Source: Nitrincola tapanii
GTDB lineage: Bacteria > Pseudomonadota > Gammaproteobacteria > Pseudomonadales > Balneatricaceae
DNA length: 64,000 bases
Direction of reading: 5' to 3'
Assembly: GCF_008368715.1 (NCBI RefSeq)
Contig: NZ_SMRS01000008.1
Location: 124,001 to 188,000 of the forward strand
The notes beneath the pieces are model-generated. The model searched no databases. It had not been told where the DNA came from and was given only the letters and a program-made list of their open reading frames with translations. The position numbers and the translations under genes are program-made. Shown in pieces: positions 41,170 to 51,600 of this stretch. Position 1 is the stretch's first letter; each line of letters opens with the position of its first letter.

Positions 41170-41634
41170 TTAACCGGCGACGCTGCCTGCTTCTTTCTCT
41201 TCTTCTGTGGCGGCACGCACTTCCATCACTTCGACATCAAATGTCAGCGTCTGGCCTGCCAGTGGGTGGTTGCCATCCAGCGTCACGCTATCGCCTGCAA
41301 CGGCAATTACCGTCACCGGCTGTTGGCCCCAGGGGGTCTGCGCCATAAACTGCATGCCGACTTCAATTTCATCCACGCCTTCAAAGTTGGCGCGATCCAC
41401 ATCCTGAATCATCTCTTCACGCACTTCGCCGTAACCCTGTTCAGGCTCAACGGTGACTTTCAGGGTGTCGCCCACTTGTTTGCCAAGCAGTGCATTTTCT
41501 AAACCAGGGATGATGTTGTGTGCACCATGCAGATAGGCCAAAGGATCACTCCCCACGGAGCTGTCCATTACGTTGCCTTCGTCGTTGGTGAGTGTGTAAT
41601 GGATGGACACAACGGTTTGCGGTGCGATCTGCAT
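41170..41634 (-). CDS. slyD: FKBP-type peptidyl-prolyl isomerase, SlyD family
   Basis: Prolyl isomerase and chaperone of 154 residues. The FKBP core is split by an insert-in-flap domain: VVSIHYTLTNDEGNVMDSS, DPLAYLHGAHNIIPGLENAL (active site), then the insert (about 67-120, with the FMAQTPWGQQPVTVIAV strand) and DGNHPLAGQTLTFDVEVMEV. The C-terminus is short and acidic and has no His/Cys-rich metal tail as in E. coli SlyD. Its role in nickel delivery is therefore doubtful. Upstream of dps on the same strand, but 184 bases apart. Confidence 0.92.
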   Translation of the reverse strand: MQIAPQTVVSIHYTLTNDEGNVMDSSVGSDPLAYLHGAHNIIPGLENALLGKQVGDTLKVTVEPEQGYGEVREEMIQDVDRANFEGVDEIEVGMQFMAQTPWGQQPVTVIAVAGDSVTLDGNHPLAGQTLTFDVEVMEVRAATEEEKEAGSVAG

Positions 41635-41760
41635 GAGCTTCTCCTAATTATGTGAGCCGTCATGCTAACCAATCCCGTTAGGGGAGTGCAACTTTGCCTT
41701 TTGATCCTTATGCTTCATAGAGTCGTAACACTTAGCTGGCTGTAATAGCGCTTTTATCTG

Positions 41761-41778
41761 CCTGTAAGACGATACAGG
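41761..41778 (+). promoter_or_regulatory. Inverted repeat before the FAD oxidoreductase gene
   Basis: CCTGTA-AGACGA-TACAGG is a perfect 6-bp inverted repeat ending 16 bases before the start. It may be an operator or mRNA hairpin. Confidence 0.25.
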
Positions 41779-41794
41779 TTTTGGAGTGGATGTG

Positions 41795-42826
41795 ATGACG
41801 ATTATAAATAAAGAGCTGCCAGTGGCGGTGATCGGTGCCGGGATTGCGGGGTTACGTTGTGCACTGGGGTTACGTGAGGCGGGATTTGCGGTTGAGGTAT
41901 TTGATAAAAGCCGTGGTACGGGGGGGCGTTTAGCTTCAACACGGGTAGGGGCGTTGAGTGCGGATCTGGGCGCACCTTGGATTATGACGGAGGATGCGGA
42001 GTGGCGCGATTGGTTAAACCGGCATCCTCATGCGGCCGTGCCTTGGACACCCTGGCGGAGTGATTTTAGTTTATTCAACCCGGCTCAGACCCTGTCGGGT
42101 TGGGTGGGGGTGCCACGTTCCAGTGCCATCACCCGTGCGCTGGCGCAGGGCGTGACCCTGACGCCTGAGCGCCGAATCAGTGTGGTTTGGCCGGAGCGTG
42201 AAGGGGTGTTGTTGCGTGATGAGCAGGGCGAGCCGCTGGGACATTATGCGGCCGCGATGGTGGCGACACCGGCCCCGCAGGCTGCGCCTTTATTGGATGC
42301 GGTACAGCGTTTTCGCCAGCGTGCGGAATCGGTGTTGATGCAGCCCAGCTGGGTTTTGGTATTGAGCCTGACTCGCACACCGACCGCCTTACAGGGGATT
42401 GATTGGGTAGAGGGTGAACACCCGGTGTTTCGCCGTTGGGTGCGCGACAGTTCTAAACCTGGACGTCAGGGCGAGGTTTGGGTGCTTGAAGCGAGCGATG
42501 CCTGGAGTCAGGACTATGTCAATCTGAATGCGGATAGCGTCGCGCAGGAGCTGATGGCGGAGTTTGAAGCTCTGGTCGCGGAGCCGCTTTCGGTCGAAGC
42601 CTTTAAGGTGCATCGTTGGCTCTATTCAGCCCCTCAAAAAGCCTTGGAAGCCGGGGCGCTTTGGGATGCGGATGCGCGTATCGGTGCCTGTGGTGATTGG
42701 CTGGGTGGGTCGAGCTCTCTATCAAGCCATGCTGCGTCTTATCTAGAAAGTGCTTGGTGTAGTGGCCGTGCTTTGGCGGAACAGGTGATGACTCGCCAGG
42801 CGTTAAAGCGCGAATCAGTGGCTTGA
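41795..42826 (+). CDS. FAD-dependent oxidoreductase, renalase-like
   Basis: A 343-residue NAD(P)/FAD-dependent amine-oxidase-like protein. The dinucleotide-binding motif is VIGAGIAGLRCALGLREAGF (about residues 10-29), followed by VFDKSRGTGGRLASTR, the second FAD contact typical of the bacterial renalase-like group, and the C-terminal GDWLGGSSSLSSHAASYLES that closes the FAD site. ATG 41795 with GGAG upstream is preferred over GTG 41786. The substrate is unknown. Single gene, followed 57 bases later by the moxR operon. Confidence 0.87.
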   Translation: MTIINKELPVAVIGAGIAGLRCALGLREAGFAVEVFDKSRGTGGRLASTRVGALSADLGAPWIMTEDAEWRDWLNRHPHAAVPWTPWRSDFSLFNPAQTLSGWVGVPRSSAITRALAQGVTLTPERRISVVWPEREGVLLRDEQGEPLGHYAAAMVATPAPQAAPLLDAVQRFRQRAESVLMQPSWVLVLSLTRTPTALQGIDWVEGEHPVFRRWVRDSSKPGRQGEVWVLEASDAWSQDYVNLNADSVAQELMAEFEALVAEPLSVEAFKVHRWLYSAPQKALEAGALWDADARIGACGDWLGGSSSLSSHAASYLESAWCSGRALAEQVMTRQALKRESVA

Positions 42827-42883
42827 TCTGCACGAAAACGCTAGGCTGAAGCTCTATTCTTGATTGACCACAGGATACCCGAC

Positions 42884-43858
42884 ATGGAAGAGGATGTTTT
42901 TACGCCCGCACAACTGCATGGCGCGGTGCGCCAAGCGCTTGAGGTGTTAAACCAGGTTTTGCTGGGGAAAGCCGAGCAGGTGGAGTTGGCCGTCACCTGT
43001 TTGTTATCTCGTGGGCATCTGCTGATTGAGGATCTACCGGGGATGGGCAAAACCACGCTGGCGCATGCTTTGGCGCAGGTGTTTGGTTTGCAGCCAACAC
43101 GTATTCAGTTCACCAGTGATCTGTTGCCCGCCGATATTCTTGGGGTATCGGTTTTTGAGCCGGGGCAGGGGACATTTCGTTTTCATCCTGGCCCGATTTT
43201 TACCCAACTCCTCTTGGCCGATGAGATCAACCGCACCACGCCGAAAACGCAGAGCGCTTTATTGGAGGCGATGGAGGAGGGGCAGGTGAGTTTGGATGGA
43301 GTCAGTCGGCCTTTGCCTGAACCCTTCTTTGTGATCGCCACACAAAACCCGACCCACCAGTTGGGTACCTTCCCCCTACCTGAATCTCAGTTAGATCGTT
43401 TTTTAATGCGGATTACCTTGGGCTACCCGGCCGCTGCGGCGGAACGTGAGATGCTAATGCGCGGAGGAACACGCCAGGAGACGGCGAATCTCCCCGTGTG
43501 TTTGAGCGCTCGGGCTCTGCAGCAGGTGCAAAAAGAGGTGGAGCAGGTGCATGCTTCGGCCAGCCTAGTAGATTATGTGCAGCGCTTGGCGCAGTTCACC
43601 CGTGATCATGCCAGTTTTAGTTATGGCCTCTCACCGCGTGGCGCTCTGGCACTTCTGCGTGCAGCGCGCAGCCATGCCTGGTTGCAAGGTCGTAAACATC
43701 TCCTGCCCGAAGATGTGCAGCAGATCATGACGGCGGTGATCGGCCATCGTGTTCGCGCCAGTGAAGAGGCGTCTGGATTGGGATCTGCGACAGGTTCGAG
43801 CTTAAGTGTGGCGCGCTTAATGGCCCAGATGAAGGCGCAAGTGGATGTGCTCGGCTAA
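42884..43858 (+). CDS. MoxR-type AAA+ ATPase
   Basis: A 324-residue AAA+ chaperone-like ATPase. Walker A is GMGKTTLAH within LIEDLPGMGKTTLAHALA (about 54-71), Walker B LLADEINRT (about 112-120), sensor 1 ATQNPT, and arginine-finger region ESQLDRFLMRITLGYP. ATG 42884 is chosen with AGGA eight bases before it. MoxR proteins pair with DUF58/VWA proteins to assemble or activate complexes. It is followed closely by a DUF58 gene and a TgpA-type transglutaminase, the usual trio. Confidence 0.94.
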   Translation: MEEDVFTPAQLHGAVRQALEVLNQVLLGKAEQVELAVTCLLSRGHLLIEDLPGMGKTTLAHALAQVFGLQPTRIQFTSDLLPADILGVSVFEPGQGTFRFHPGPIFTQLLLADEINRTTPKTQSALLEAMEEGQVSLDGVSRPLPEPFFVIATQNPTHQLGTFPLPESQLDRFLMRITLGYPAAAAEREMLMRGGTRQETANLPVCLSARALQQVQKEVEQVHASASLVDYVQRLAQFTRDHASFSYGLSPRGALALLRAARSHAWLQGRKHLLPEDVQQIMTAVIGHRVRASEEASGLGSATGSSLSVARLMAQMKAQVDVLG

Positions 43859-43904
43859 GTCCTCTCGCCCCTTATCGGCTCAGCTGCCCGAATCGGAGGG
43901 GTGG

Positions 43905-44861
43905 ATGAGCGGGTCGGCTTGGCAGATGCGTTGGCGGCGCTGGTCACGCCAGCCGGATAAGGTCTATATCCTGCCGACCCGCCCCGGCTGGGGATTTATG
44001 CTGCTGCTCTGTTTATTGCTGCTGTTGGCGATTAATTTTGAGAACAATCTGGCGTATGCCCTGACTTTTCTGCTGACTGGGGTGATGTTAGTGGCCATGT
44101 TACACACCTGGGCCAATCTGAATTATCTGCGTGTGAGGCCGGAGGGGGCACAACACTGTTTTGCCGGTGAGGCGGCGGTGTTAAGGATTCGGGTGGAGAT
44201 GCCTGGGCGTCAGGCGGCGGAGCAGTTGGAATGGTGGGTGCAGGACACTTCACCCTGGATCTGTGATATCCCGGCTGGGAGCCTGCGCCCTGTGGATCTG
44301 AGCCTGCCTACGCAGGCCCGAGGCTGGTGTTGGCCGCCGGCAATTAAACTGCAAAGCCGCTGGCCTTTGGGGTTATTTCGTGCCTGGCGCTGGTTGCCGC
44401 CGATTGCGCCCTTTTTGGTCTATCCAAAACCTTTGAAACCACGCTTTCTGCCGGCACAAGCACTCACCGATGGCCAGGGGCCGCCTTTGGCGGTGGTTCA
44501 GGGCAGTGATGATTTTGATGGGCTACGCCCTTTTCAGCCGGGCATGTCCCCACAACATATTGCTTGGAAAGCCTATGCACGCGGCCAGGGGTTACACGCG
44601 CGGCGCTACAGTGCGCAAGAAGATGAGCAACACTGGCTAGATTGGTCCACCTGGCCTTCTGCCGGTGTTGAGCAGCGCTTATCGGAAATGTGTTATCAAG
44701 CCTTGCGCTGGCAAGCACAGCAGGAGCCTTTTGGTTTGCGTTTCCCCGATCAGGAGATCTCTCCGGCCTTGGGCGAGGCGCATCTGCAGCGCGTCTTGCT
44801 TGCCTTGGCGCTCTTTGGTCAAGAGGCTTCTGTGCCGCCCTCGGGAGGCCCGCATGTTTAA
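43905..44861 (+). CDS. DUF58 domain protein
   Basis: A 318-residue protein with two adjacent membrane helices near the N-terminus (about 28-65: WGFMLLLCLLLLLAINFENNLAYALTFLLTGVML) and a large C-terminal domain. The DUF58 motif is GSDDFDGLRPFQPGMSPQHIAWKAYARGQG. It belongs to the VWA-like partners of MoxR. ATG 43905 has GGAGG five bases upstream. A start at 43845 overlapping moxR is possible and would add 20 residues. Its stop overlaps the transglutaminase start by 8 bases. Confidence 0.87.
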   Translation: MSGSAWQMRWRRWSRQPDKVYILPTRPGWGFMLLLCLLLLLAINFENNLAYALTFLLTGVMLVAMLHTWANLNYLRVRPEGAQHCFAGEAAVLRIRVEMPGRQAAEQLEWWVQDTSPWICDIPAGSLRPVDLSLPTQARGWCWPPAIKLQSRWPLGLFRAWRWLPPIAPFLVYPKPLKPRFLPAQALTDGQGPPLAVVQGSDDFDGLRPFQPGMSPQHIAWKAYARGQGLHARRYSAQEDEQHWLDWSTWPSAGVEQRLSEMCYQALRWQAQQEPFGLRFPDQEISPALGEAHLQRVLLALALFGQEASVPPSGGPHV

Positions 44862-46902
44862 GATCTCCTTAACCGGCTCTAAATCTCAGCCTAAATCAGC
44901 ACCGGTGCAGATCCTCGAGCCGCTGACACCTACAGCGGTGATTTGGCAATTACTGGCTTTTTCGCTGGTGGTTTTACCCTTGCTTTGGCATCTGCCCAAC
45001 TGGATCAGTGTGGTGGCGGCTTTGGCTTGGTTTTGGCGCTGGGGGATCAGCCAGGGGCGGATCGGACGTCCACATTGGAGTCTGCGTTTGCTGTTGCTGG
45101 TTGGCATAGGCCTGGGTGTGTTGCTGAGCTTTTCGCGCAGCACCAGCTTGGATGCGTTTGCGGCCCTCTTGGTTTTATCTTTGTCTTTGAAGCTGCTGGA
45201 GATACAGCAGCGCCGTGATGCTTTGGTGTTGCTCTATGTCGCCAGCTTTACCCTGGCCACAGCGTTTTTATTTGAGCAGAGCCTGGTGATGGGGCTGTAT
45301 AGTCTGGCGGTGATCTGGGTGTGGATCACGGCGCTGGTCAGTTGCTGGCAATCAGAGCGCCCGAGCCATTGGACACGGCCCATGCGCCAGGGCTGGCGCT
45401 TGTTCTGGCCCGCTTTGCCGCTCATGCTGTTGCTCTTTTTGCTTTTTCCGCGCATCGGGCCACTTTGGTCGGTCACCCTGAATACAGAGCGCGCGCAAAC
45501 AGGCTTATCCGATCAAATGTCTCCCGGTGAGGTCAGCCAGCTGACACGCTCGGCCGAATTGGCCTTTCGTGCCGTGTTTGCTGAAGATCAAGTCCTGCCA
45601 ACCCCTTCTCAGCGTTACTGGCGTGCGCTGGTGTATTCTGAATTTGATGGCCGCAGTTGGACGCTCGGTACCCCCCCTGCAGGGCTGCGGACTGAGTGGA
45701 ATGCTTTGGAAGAGATGGAAGCCCTCTCGGCTCCTATTGACTATGAGATCATGCAGGAGCGAAGTGGCCGTTTGTGGATGTTTGCCTTAGATCTGCCGCA
45801 GCAGGCAACCTCGGAAAGCCGTTGGTTACCGGGTCGACGCTTGGAGGCTTTAGCGCCCATCGATCAGCGCCGTCAGTACCGCTTAAGTTCGGTCCTGGAG
45901 TATCGTCTGGCGCCACAATTGAGTGAGGCGTTGCGCGAGTATTATCTGCGCTTACCGCCTGCGGCCAATCCGCGTAGTCGCGCCTTGGCGCAAGGCTGGT
46001 GGCAAGCAGCTGAGCAAGATCCGCAGCGTTTTATCCAGACGCTGCTCGATTATTTTAATCAAAGCTTTATTTACACCCTGGAACCCCCAAGGTTGCCGCT
46101 GAATCATGCCGTGGATGCGTTTTTGTTGGAGACGCAGCGCGGCTTTTGTGAGCACTATGCGGGAGCCAGTGCCTGGATGCTGCGCAGTGTCGGGATTCCG
46201 GCACGTGTGGTGGCGGGGTATCAAGGCGGTGAGTGGAATGAGGCCGGACGTTATTTTACCCTGCGCCAATACGATGCCCATGCTTGGGTGGAGGTCTGGT
46301 TAGAGGGTGAAGGCTGGCGGCGTCTTGATCCTACGGCGGCGGTGGCACCTGAGCGCATCGAGCAAACGGCGGATCTTTTCTTTGCGGATGAGCCGAGCTT
46401 TATGGCGGATGCCCCCCTAGCCGGTTTAGGACGTGGCGCTTCACGTTGGATGTTTGCCCTGCAGCGCCGTTATGATGCCGTGAACTTTCAGTGGCATCGT
46501 TGGGTGTTGAATTATCATGAGCAGCAGGCAGATTTTTTGCGTGATCTGCTCGGCGGCGTGACACCCTGGCGCATGATCCTGGCGTTGTTGATACCGGCGG
46601 CTGTACTCTTGTTTGCCGTTTGGCTGGGGTTGTATCAGATGCGTCGTGCCCCACGTGGAGACGCTCTTGAACGTGCGCAGAAGCGCCTCTTCGCCAAGTT
46701 GGCACGCCAGGGGCAGCGGCGCGAGGCGCATGAATCCTTAGCAGAGTTTGCGCGGCGGATGGCTCAGGTTTTCCCTGAACAGGCGCCGATGTGGCAGAGT
46801 TTGGCAACCGCCGATGAGCGTTGGCGTTACGCCCCTGATGCCAATAGGCTAGACTATAAAGCCTGTTTAACCGCCTTGAAGCAGTGTATTCGCCGTGTTT
46901 GA
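44854..46902 (+). CDS. tgpA: TgpA-type membrane transglutaminase-like protein
   Basis: A 682-residue inner-membrane protein. About six N-terminal helices (to about residue 200) precede a periplasmic transglutaminase-like domain, and one more helix lies near residue 560. The papain-like triad is visible: Cys in RGFCEHYAGASAWMLRS (about residue 432), His in YDAHAWVEVW (about 475) and Asp in RRLDPTAAV (about 491). P. aeruginosa TgpA has this layout and is essential there. Start ATG 44854 with GGGAGG upstream, overlapping the DUF58 gene; the following metallopeptidase gene overlaps its end. Confidence 0.92.
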   Translation: MFKISLTGSKSQPKSAPVQILEPLTPTAVIWQLLAFSLVVLPLLWHLPNWISVVAALAWFWRWGISQGRIGRPHWSLRLLLLVGIGLGVLLSFSRSTSLDAFAALLVLSLSLKLLEIQQRRDALVLLYVASFTLATAFLFEQSLVMGLYSLAVIWVWITALVSCWQSERPSHWTRPMRQGWRLFWPALPLMLLLFLLFPRIGPLWSVTLNTERAQTGLSDQMSPGEVSQLTRSAELAFRAVFAEDQVLPTPSQRYWRALVYSEFDGRSWTLGTPPAGLRTEWNALEEMEALSAPIDYEIMQERSGRLWMFALDLPQQATSESRWLPGRRLEALAPIDQRRQYRLSSVLEYRLAPQLSEALREYYLRLPPAANPRSRALAQGWWQAAEQDPQRFIQTLLDYFNQSFIYTLEPPRLPLNHAVDAFLLETQRGFCEHYAGASAWMLRSVGIPARVVAGYQGGEWNEAGRYFTLRQYDAHAWVEVWLEGEGWRRLDPTAAVAPERIEQTADLFFADEPSFMADAPLAGLGRGASRWMFALQRRYDAVNFQWHRWVLNYHEQQADFLRDLLGGVTPWRMILALLIPAAVLLFAVWLGLYQMRRAPRGDALERAQKRLFAKLARQGQRREAHESLAEFARRMAQVFPEQAPMWQSLATADERWRYAPDANRLDYKACLTALKQCIRRV

Positions 46903-47593
46903 TGATCTTCCTTACCCTTGCCGTCACCAGCCCAGTCCTCGCCGCCGCACTCTGGCGGTTGAAGTGCGTGATGCGGAGGTGGTGGTGCGCTCCCCCCTGC
47001 GCTATCCCCCTCAGCGTTTAAAAGCCTGGTTAAAAGATCGTGAAGATTGGATTTTGCATCATCTTCAGGCGCAGCAAGCACGTTTAGAGGCGCATCAGAT
47101 TCGTTTTCAATCGGGGTCAGCCTTTCCCTTCATGGGCCAGGAGCTGACGCTGTTTTGGCAGCTGGCGGAGAAAACCTCGGTGCAGTGGCAAGCGCAAGCC
47201 TTGCAACTCTCGTTATCGCGTCGCTCCAAACGTGATCCTTTGGAGCGGGTACCGGAAGCCTTAAAAACCTGGATGCAAGCGCAAGCGGAGCAATCTCTTT
47301 TACCGCGAGTGGCGCAACTTGCGCAGCAGATGCGTATGCATCCAAGACAGGTGTTGATTAAGGGGTTTCGTCGGCGTTGGGGGCAGTGCTCTTCACAGGG
47401 CGTGATCACGCTGAATTGGCGTTTAATGCATGCCTCACCGGCATTACAGGATTACGTTATCATTCATGAGTTGTGTCATTTACGCGAAATGAACCACAGT
47501 TCGGCCTTCTGGGCATTGGTTGCTCAGCATTGTCCGGATTATCGGAATTTACGTCAGGCGCTGCGCAGTCGCGGAGCTTGGTTGGATTGGTGA
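46895..47593 (+). CDS. YgjP-like (M48/DUF45) zinc metallopeptidase-like protein
   Basis: A 232-residue protein of the YgjP/WLM-like family. The zinc motif is HELCHLREMNHSSAFW (HExxH plus a downstream His), preceded by RRRWGQCSSQGVITLNWRLM, the family hallmark. There is no signal peptide or membrane segment, so it is presumably cytoplasmic. The GTG start overlaps the end of the transglutaminase gene by 8 bases, an unusual but clear coupling. Its substrate is unknown. Confidence 0.87.
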   Translation: MFDDLPYPCRHQPSPRRRTLAVEVRDAEVVVRSPLRYPPQRLKAWLKDREDWILHHLQAQQARLEAHQIRFQSGSAFPFMGQELTLFWQLAEKTSVQWQAQALQLSLSRRSKRDPLERVPEALKTWMQAQAEQSLLPRVAQLAQQMRMHPRQVLIKGFRRRWGQCSSQGVITLNWRLMHASPALQDYVIIHELCHLREMNHSSAFWALVAQHCPDYRNLRQALRSRGAWLDW

Positions 47594-47603
47594 GAGGGAT
47601 GCT

Positions 47604-48668
47604 ATGCAAAAGGTGCTGAGGATGAAGAGGGTGATGGTCGCGCTGGTGTGTTTTGCTCTGATCGGCTGTCAGGCCGACTCTGCCGAGACGGTGGCCAGCC
47701 CTAAGCCTGTACGCTTGTTTGAGGTGCAAGAACAAGAGCCGCTGCAGACGCGTCAGTTTGTCGGACGTGTCAATGCTTTAACCACGGTAGACCTGGCCTT
47801 CCAGGTGGGCGGTGAACTGGTGGAGTTGCCGATTCAACAGGGCAGTGTCGTGCCGGCCGGTGAGTTGATCGCGGCACTCGATCCGACGGATTATCAGCGC
47901 CAGTTGGAGCAAGCGAAGGTGCAATATGATCAGGCGCGCCGTGAGTTAGAAAGAGGCCGCCCGCTGCGTGAAAAGGGTTTTTTAACCCCTTCGGCTCTGG
48001 ACACTCTGGAGTCCAACTTTGAGTTGGCTCGAGTGGCGCGCGATCGAGCACAACGTAATCTGGACTACACCCGTTTACATGCCCCTTTTGATGCCTTGAT
48101 CAGTCGCCGTTTAATCGAGCGTTTTAGCAGTGTGCAAGCCGGAATGTCGCTGGTGCGTGTTCAGGATGTCACCGAGCTGCGCGTGCAGATCAATGTGCCC
48201 GAGCAGTTGATGATGCAAGCTCAGCGTGGTCAGGGGCATGAGATTTACGCCAGTTTTTCACAACTCCCCGATCTGCGTTTGCCTTTGACCTATCGAGAAC
48301 ATGCCACTGAAGCCGATCCGGTGACGCAGACCTATGCCGTCACCTTTGCGCTGCCGCGCCCAGAAGAGGCGAGTATTCTGCCGGGTATGACTTTAACCGT
48401 GACGGTGTTGCCGGATCTGCCTGTGCAAACACAAACGACCTGGTGGATTCCTTTCTCAGCACTGGATACGCGCCAGGCCGATGCGTTTCAGGTTTGGATC
48501 TATGATGCGGCCAGTGCACAGGTGATGCCGCGTCAGGTGGAAGTCGGGCGCTTGTTAGCCGATCAGGTGGAGATTCTGCAGGGCTTGAGTCTGGGTGAGC
48601 AGATCGTCTCCAGCGGCATCAGTCATTTACATCCGGGCCAACCGGTACGTCCTTTCAGCGGTTTTTGA
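47604..48668 (+). CDS. RND efflux periplasmic adaptor (membrane fusion protein), lipoprotein
   Basis: A 354-residue adaptor. The signal peptide ends with a lipobox ALIGC (Cys22). Typical parts are the barrel-sandwich half VDLAFQVGGELVELPIQQGSVV, a short helical hairpin (about 95-150), the second half NLDYTRLHAPFDALISRRLIERF, and a beta-barrel region. ATG 47604 with GAGGGA before it is chosen. The pump gene follows after 9 bases. No TolC-type channel gene is nearby. Confidence 0.92.
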   Translation: MQKVLRMKRVMVALVCFALIGCQADSAETVASPKPVRLFEVQEQEPLQTRQFVGRVNALTTVDLAFQVGGELVELPIQQGSVVPAGELIAALDPTDYQRQLEQAKVQYDQARRELERGRPLREKGFLTPSALDTLESNFELARVARDRAQRNLDYTRLHAPFDALISRRLIERFSSVQAGMSLVRVQDVTELRVQINVPEQLMMQAQRGQGHEIYASFSQLPDLRLPLTYREHATEADPVTQTYAVTFALPRPEEASILPGMTLTVTVLPDLPVQTQTTWWIPFSALDTRQADAFQVWIYDAASAQVMPRQVEVGRLLADQVEILQGLSLGEQIVSSGISHLHPGQPVRPFSGF

Positions 48669-48677
48669 GGATTCCCT

Positions 48678-51600
48678 ATGCGTATCGCCGGCTATGCGAT
48701 TTCTCGCCCGCTCAACACTTGGCTGTTTATCCTGCTGTGTTTTTTGGGTGGGCTCTGGGCGCTGTTTAACATCGGACGTTTGGAAGATCCGGCTTTCTCG
48801 GTGAAAAATGCGGTGATCAGTACGTCTTACCCAGGTGCAACAGCGGCTGAGGTGGAGAAAGAGGTGACCGAGGTGTTGGAGTCGGCGATTCAGCAGTTGG
48901 CTCAGTTGAAGCGCGTGACCTCCAAATCCAAGCCTGGGGTGTCGGAGATCACGGTCGAGATCCAGGATAAGTACAAGGGAGATCAGATCGCTCAAGTCTG
49001 GGATGAGTTGCGCCGTAAAGTCAGTGATGCGCAACGGCGTTTGCCTCAGGGCGCGGGTGTTCCGCTGGTGAATGATGATTTTGGTGATGTGTTTGGGATT
49101 TTTTATGCGGTGACGGCAGAAGGCTTTAGTGATCGAGAGATTCGTGATCTTGCCCGTTTTCTGCGGCGTGAACTGCTCACGGTGCCCGGAGTGGCAAAGG
49201 TACAAACTGCAGGTGAACCCGAAGAGCGCATCTATGTTGAGATTTCGAATGAGCGCTTAAGCAGCTTAGGTTTGCCGGTCAATCTGATCCTCAATACGCT
49301 CCAGTCCGAAAATGAAGTGACCGGCAGCGGTGAAATACGCCTGGCTGACCAACGCGTACGCATTTTGAGTCCGCAGGGCTTTGATAGTGTGCGTGATATT
49401 GAGCAATTGCGTATCGGCCGTCCCGGCCATGCTGAGCAGTTATTTTTGAGTGATGTCGCGCAGGTGACTCGAGCGCCGGTTGAGGTGCCTTCCCACTTGA
49501 TTCGCTTCAATGGCACGCCGGCGTTTTCTTTGGCGGTTTCCGGGCTCAGTGATGCCAATATTGTTGAAGTGGGCCGCGCCGTGGATGCCCATTTGGCACT
49601 CTTGGCGGATCGCATTCCTTTGGGTGTTGAGCTGCATCCCATCTATGAACAGCATCAGGTGGTCGATGAAGCGATCAATAGCTTTATCCTCAGTCTCTTG
49701 CTTTCGGTGGTGATTGTGGTGGGGGTTTTGTGCCTGACCATGGGTTGGCGCCCAGGTTTGGTGGTGGGGCTGACGCTCTTTTTGACGGTATTAGGCACCC
49801 TCTTTTTTATGGCGATTTTCAGCATCGAGATGGAGCGAATTTCACTCGGGGCATTGATTATTGCGATGGGGATGCTGGTGGATAATGCCATCGTGGTGGC
49901 GGAAGGCATGCTGATGAATATGCAGCGTGGCCAGCGTTCGCAACAGGCTGCGGAAGAAGCGGCTGCCCGCACCCAGATCCCCTTACTCGGTGCAACAGTG
50001 ATCGGCATTATGGCTTTTGCCGGCATAGGTTTGTCACCCGATACCACGGGTGAGTTTCTCTTTTCTCTGTTTGCCGTCATCTCCATCTCTTTGATGTTGA
50101 GCTGGGTGTTGGCGATCACCGTGACACCTCTGTTAGGGCATTATCTGTTTAAGCGCGGCTCGACCCCGACTGAGGAAGCGGATCTCTATGCCGGAGCCGG
50201 TTACCGATTCTATCGTGGATTATTACTGACCTGTTTGCAGCGGCGTCGTGTCACGCTGTTGCTGCTTTTAGGTTTGACCCTAGCGAGTCTGGTTGGCTTT
50301 GGTCAGGTCAAGCAGTCCTTCTTCCCGCCTTCGAACACACCGATTTTCTTTGTTAATTATTTCCTGCCTCAGGGCAGTGATCTGCGTGCGACCAGCCGTG
50401 ATTTGGCCGAGATTGAAGCCTGGCTTTTAGACTTGCCCGAAGTCGAGTCGGTTGCGGCTTTTGTCGGTCGCGGTGCCAGCCGTTTTATGTTGACCTATTC
50501 CCCCGAGCAACCGAATCCAGCCTTAGGGCATCTGATCGTACGGACTCAGAGTCGTGAGCAGATTCCGCCCTTAATGGCGCGTTTGGCGCAGGTGATGCCG
50601 GAGCGTTTTCCCGCGGCGGATATCTTCACTGAACAATTGATGTTTGGCCCGGGCGGTGGTGCCAAGTTGGAAGCACGTTTTCTCGGCAGTGATGAAGTTG
50701 TGCTCAGGGCTTTAGCGGAAGAAGCGATGCAGATCTTTCGCTCGACACCTGGCGTCATGGATGTGCGCCATAATTGGCGTGAGCGGGTTCCGGTTCTGTT
50801 GCCAGAGCTGAATGAGCAGCGTGCACGTTTGGCGGGCATTAACCGTGAAGATGTGGCGATGGCTCTGCAGTTTGCCACCACGGGAATGGTAACGGGCTAT
50901 TATCGAGAAGGTGAGGAGCGCATACCGATTCAATTACGTCCACCCGAAGCGGAGCGTTTGGCGGTTGAGCGCTTACAGGATCGCTTAATCTGGAGCCCTT
51001 CCGATGGGGCTTATGTACCGATGACGCAGGTGGTGGATCCGTTTCGTTTAAGTCATGAAGAGGCGCTGATTCATCGCCGTGATCGCCTGCGCAGTCTTGC
51101 CGTGCAAGCCAATCCGCAGTTAGGCCTGGGTGCGCCAGAAGTGCATGCACGGCTCAGGGCTCAGGTTGAGGCCATCCCCCTGCCTGCCGGTTATCGTTTG
51201 GAGTGGGGCGGTGAGTATGAAAGCTCGCGTAATGCCCAAGCCGGTTTAGCGGCTCAGTTACCCTTGAGCTTCTTGGTGATGCTGGTCATCAGTATTTTGC
51301 TGTTTGGACGCTTGCGACAGCCGTTAATCATCTGGTTGATTGTGCCCATGTCGATTTGTGGGGTGACCGCCTCCTTATTGCTGACCGGTATGCCTTTCAG
51401 CTTTACCGCTTTGTTGGGTTTCCTGAGTTTGTCGGGCATGTTGATGAAGAACGCGATTGTTCTGGTGGATGAGATTGATGAGCGGCTCAGGGAGCAGGCC
51501 TTGGGGTGGCAGAGTATCGCGGATGCTTGCGTCAGCCGTATGCGGCCCGTGATCTTGGCGGCGCTCACCACGATTCTGGGTATGCTGCCGCTGTTATGGG

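Noticed and set aside
41068-41502. A 144-codon frame on the plus strand
   Set aside because: Antisense to the SlyD-type isomerase, with His/Phe-rich composition typical of a mirror reading of a real gene.
46400-46927. Long frame on the minus strand inside the transglutaminase gene
   Set aside because: Arginine/proline/alanine-rich product of a GC-rich antisense strand with no family features; the sense gene is well supported.
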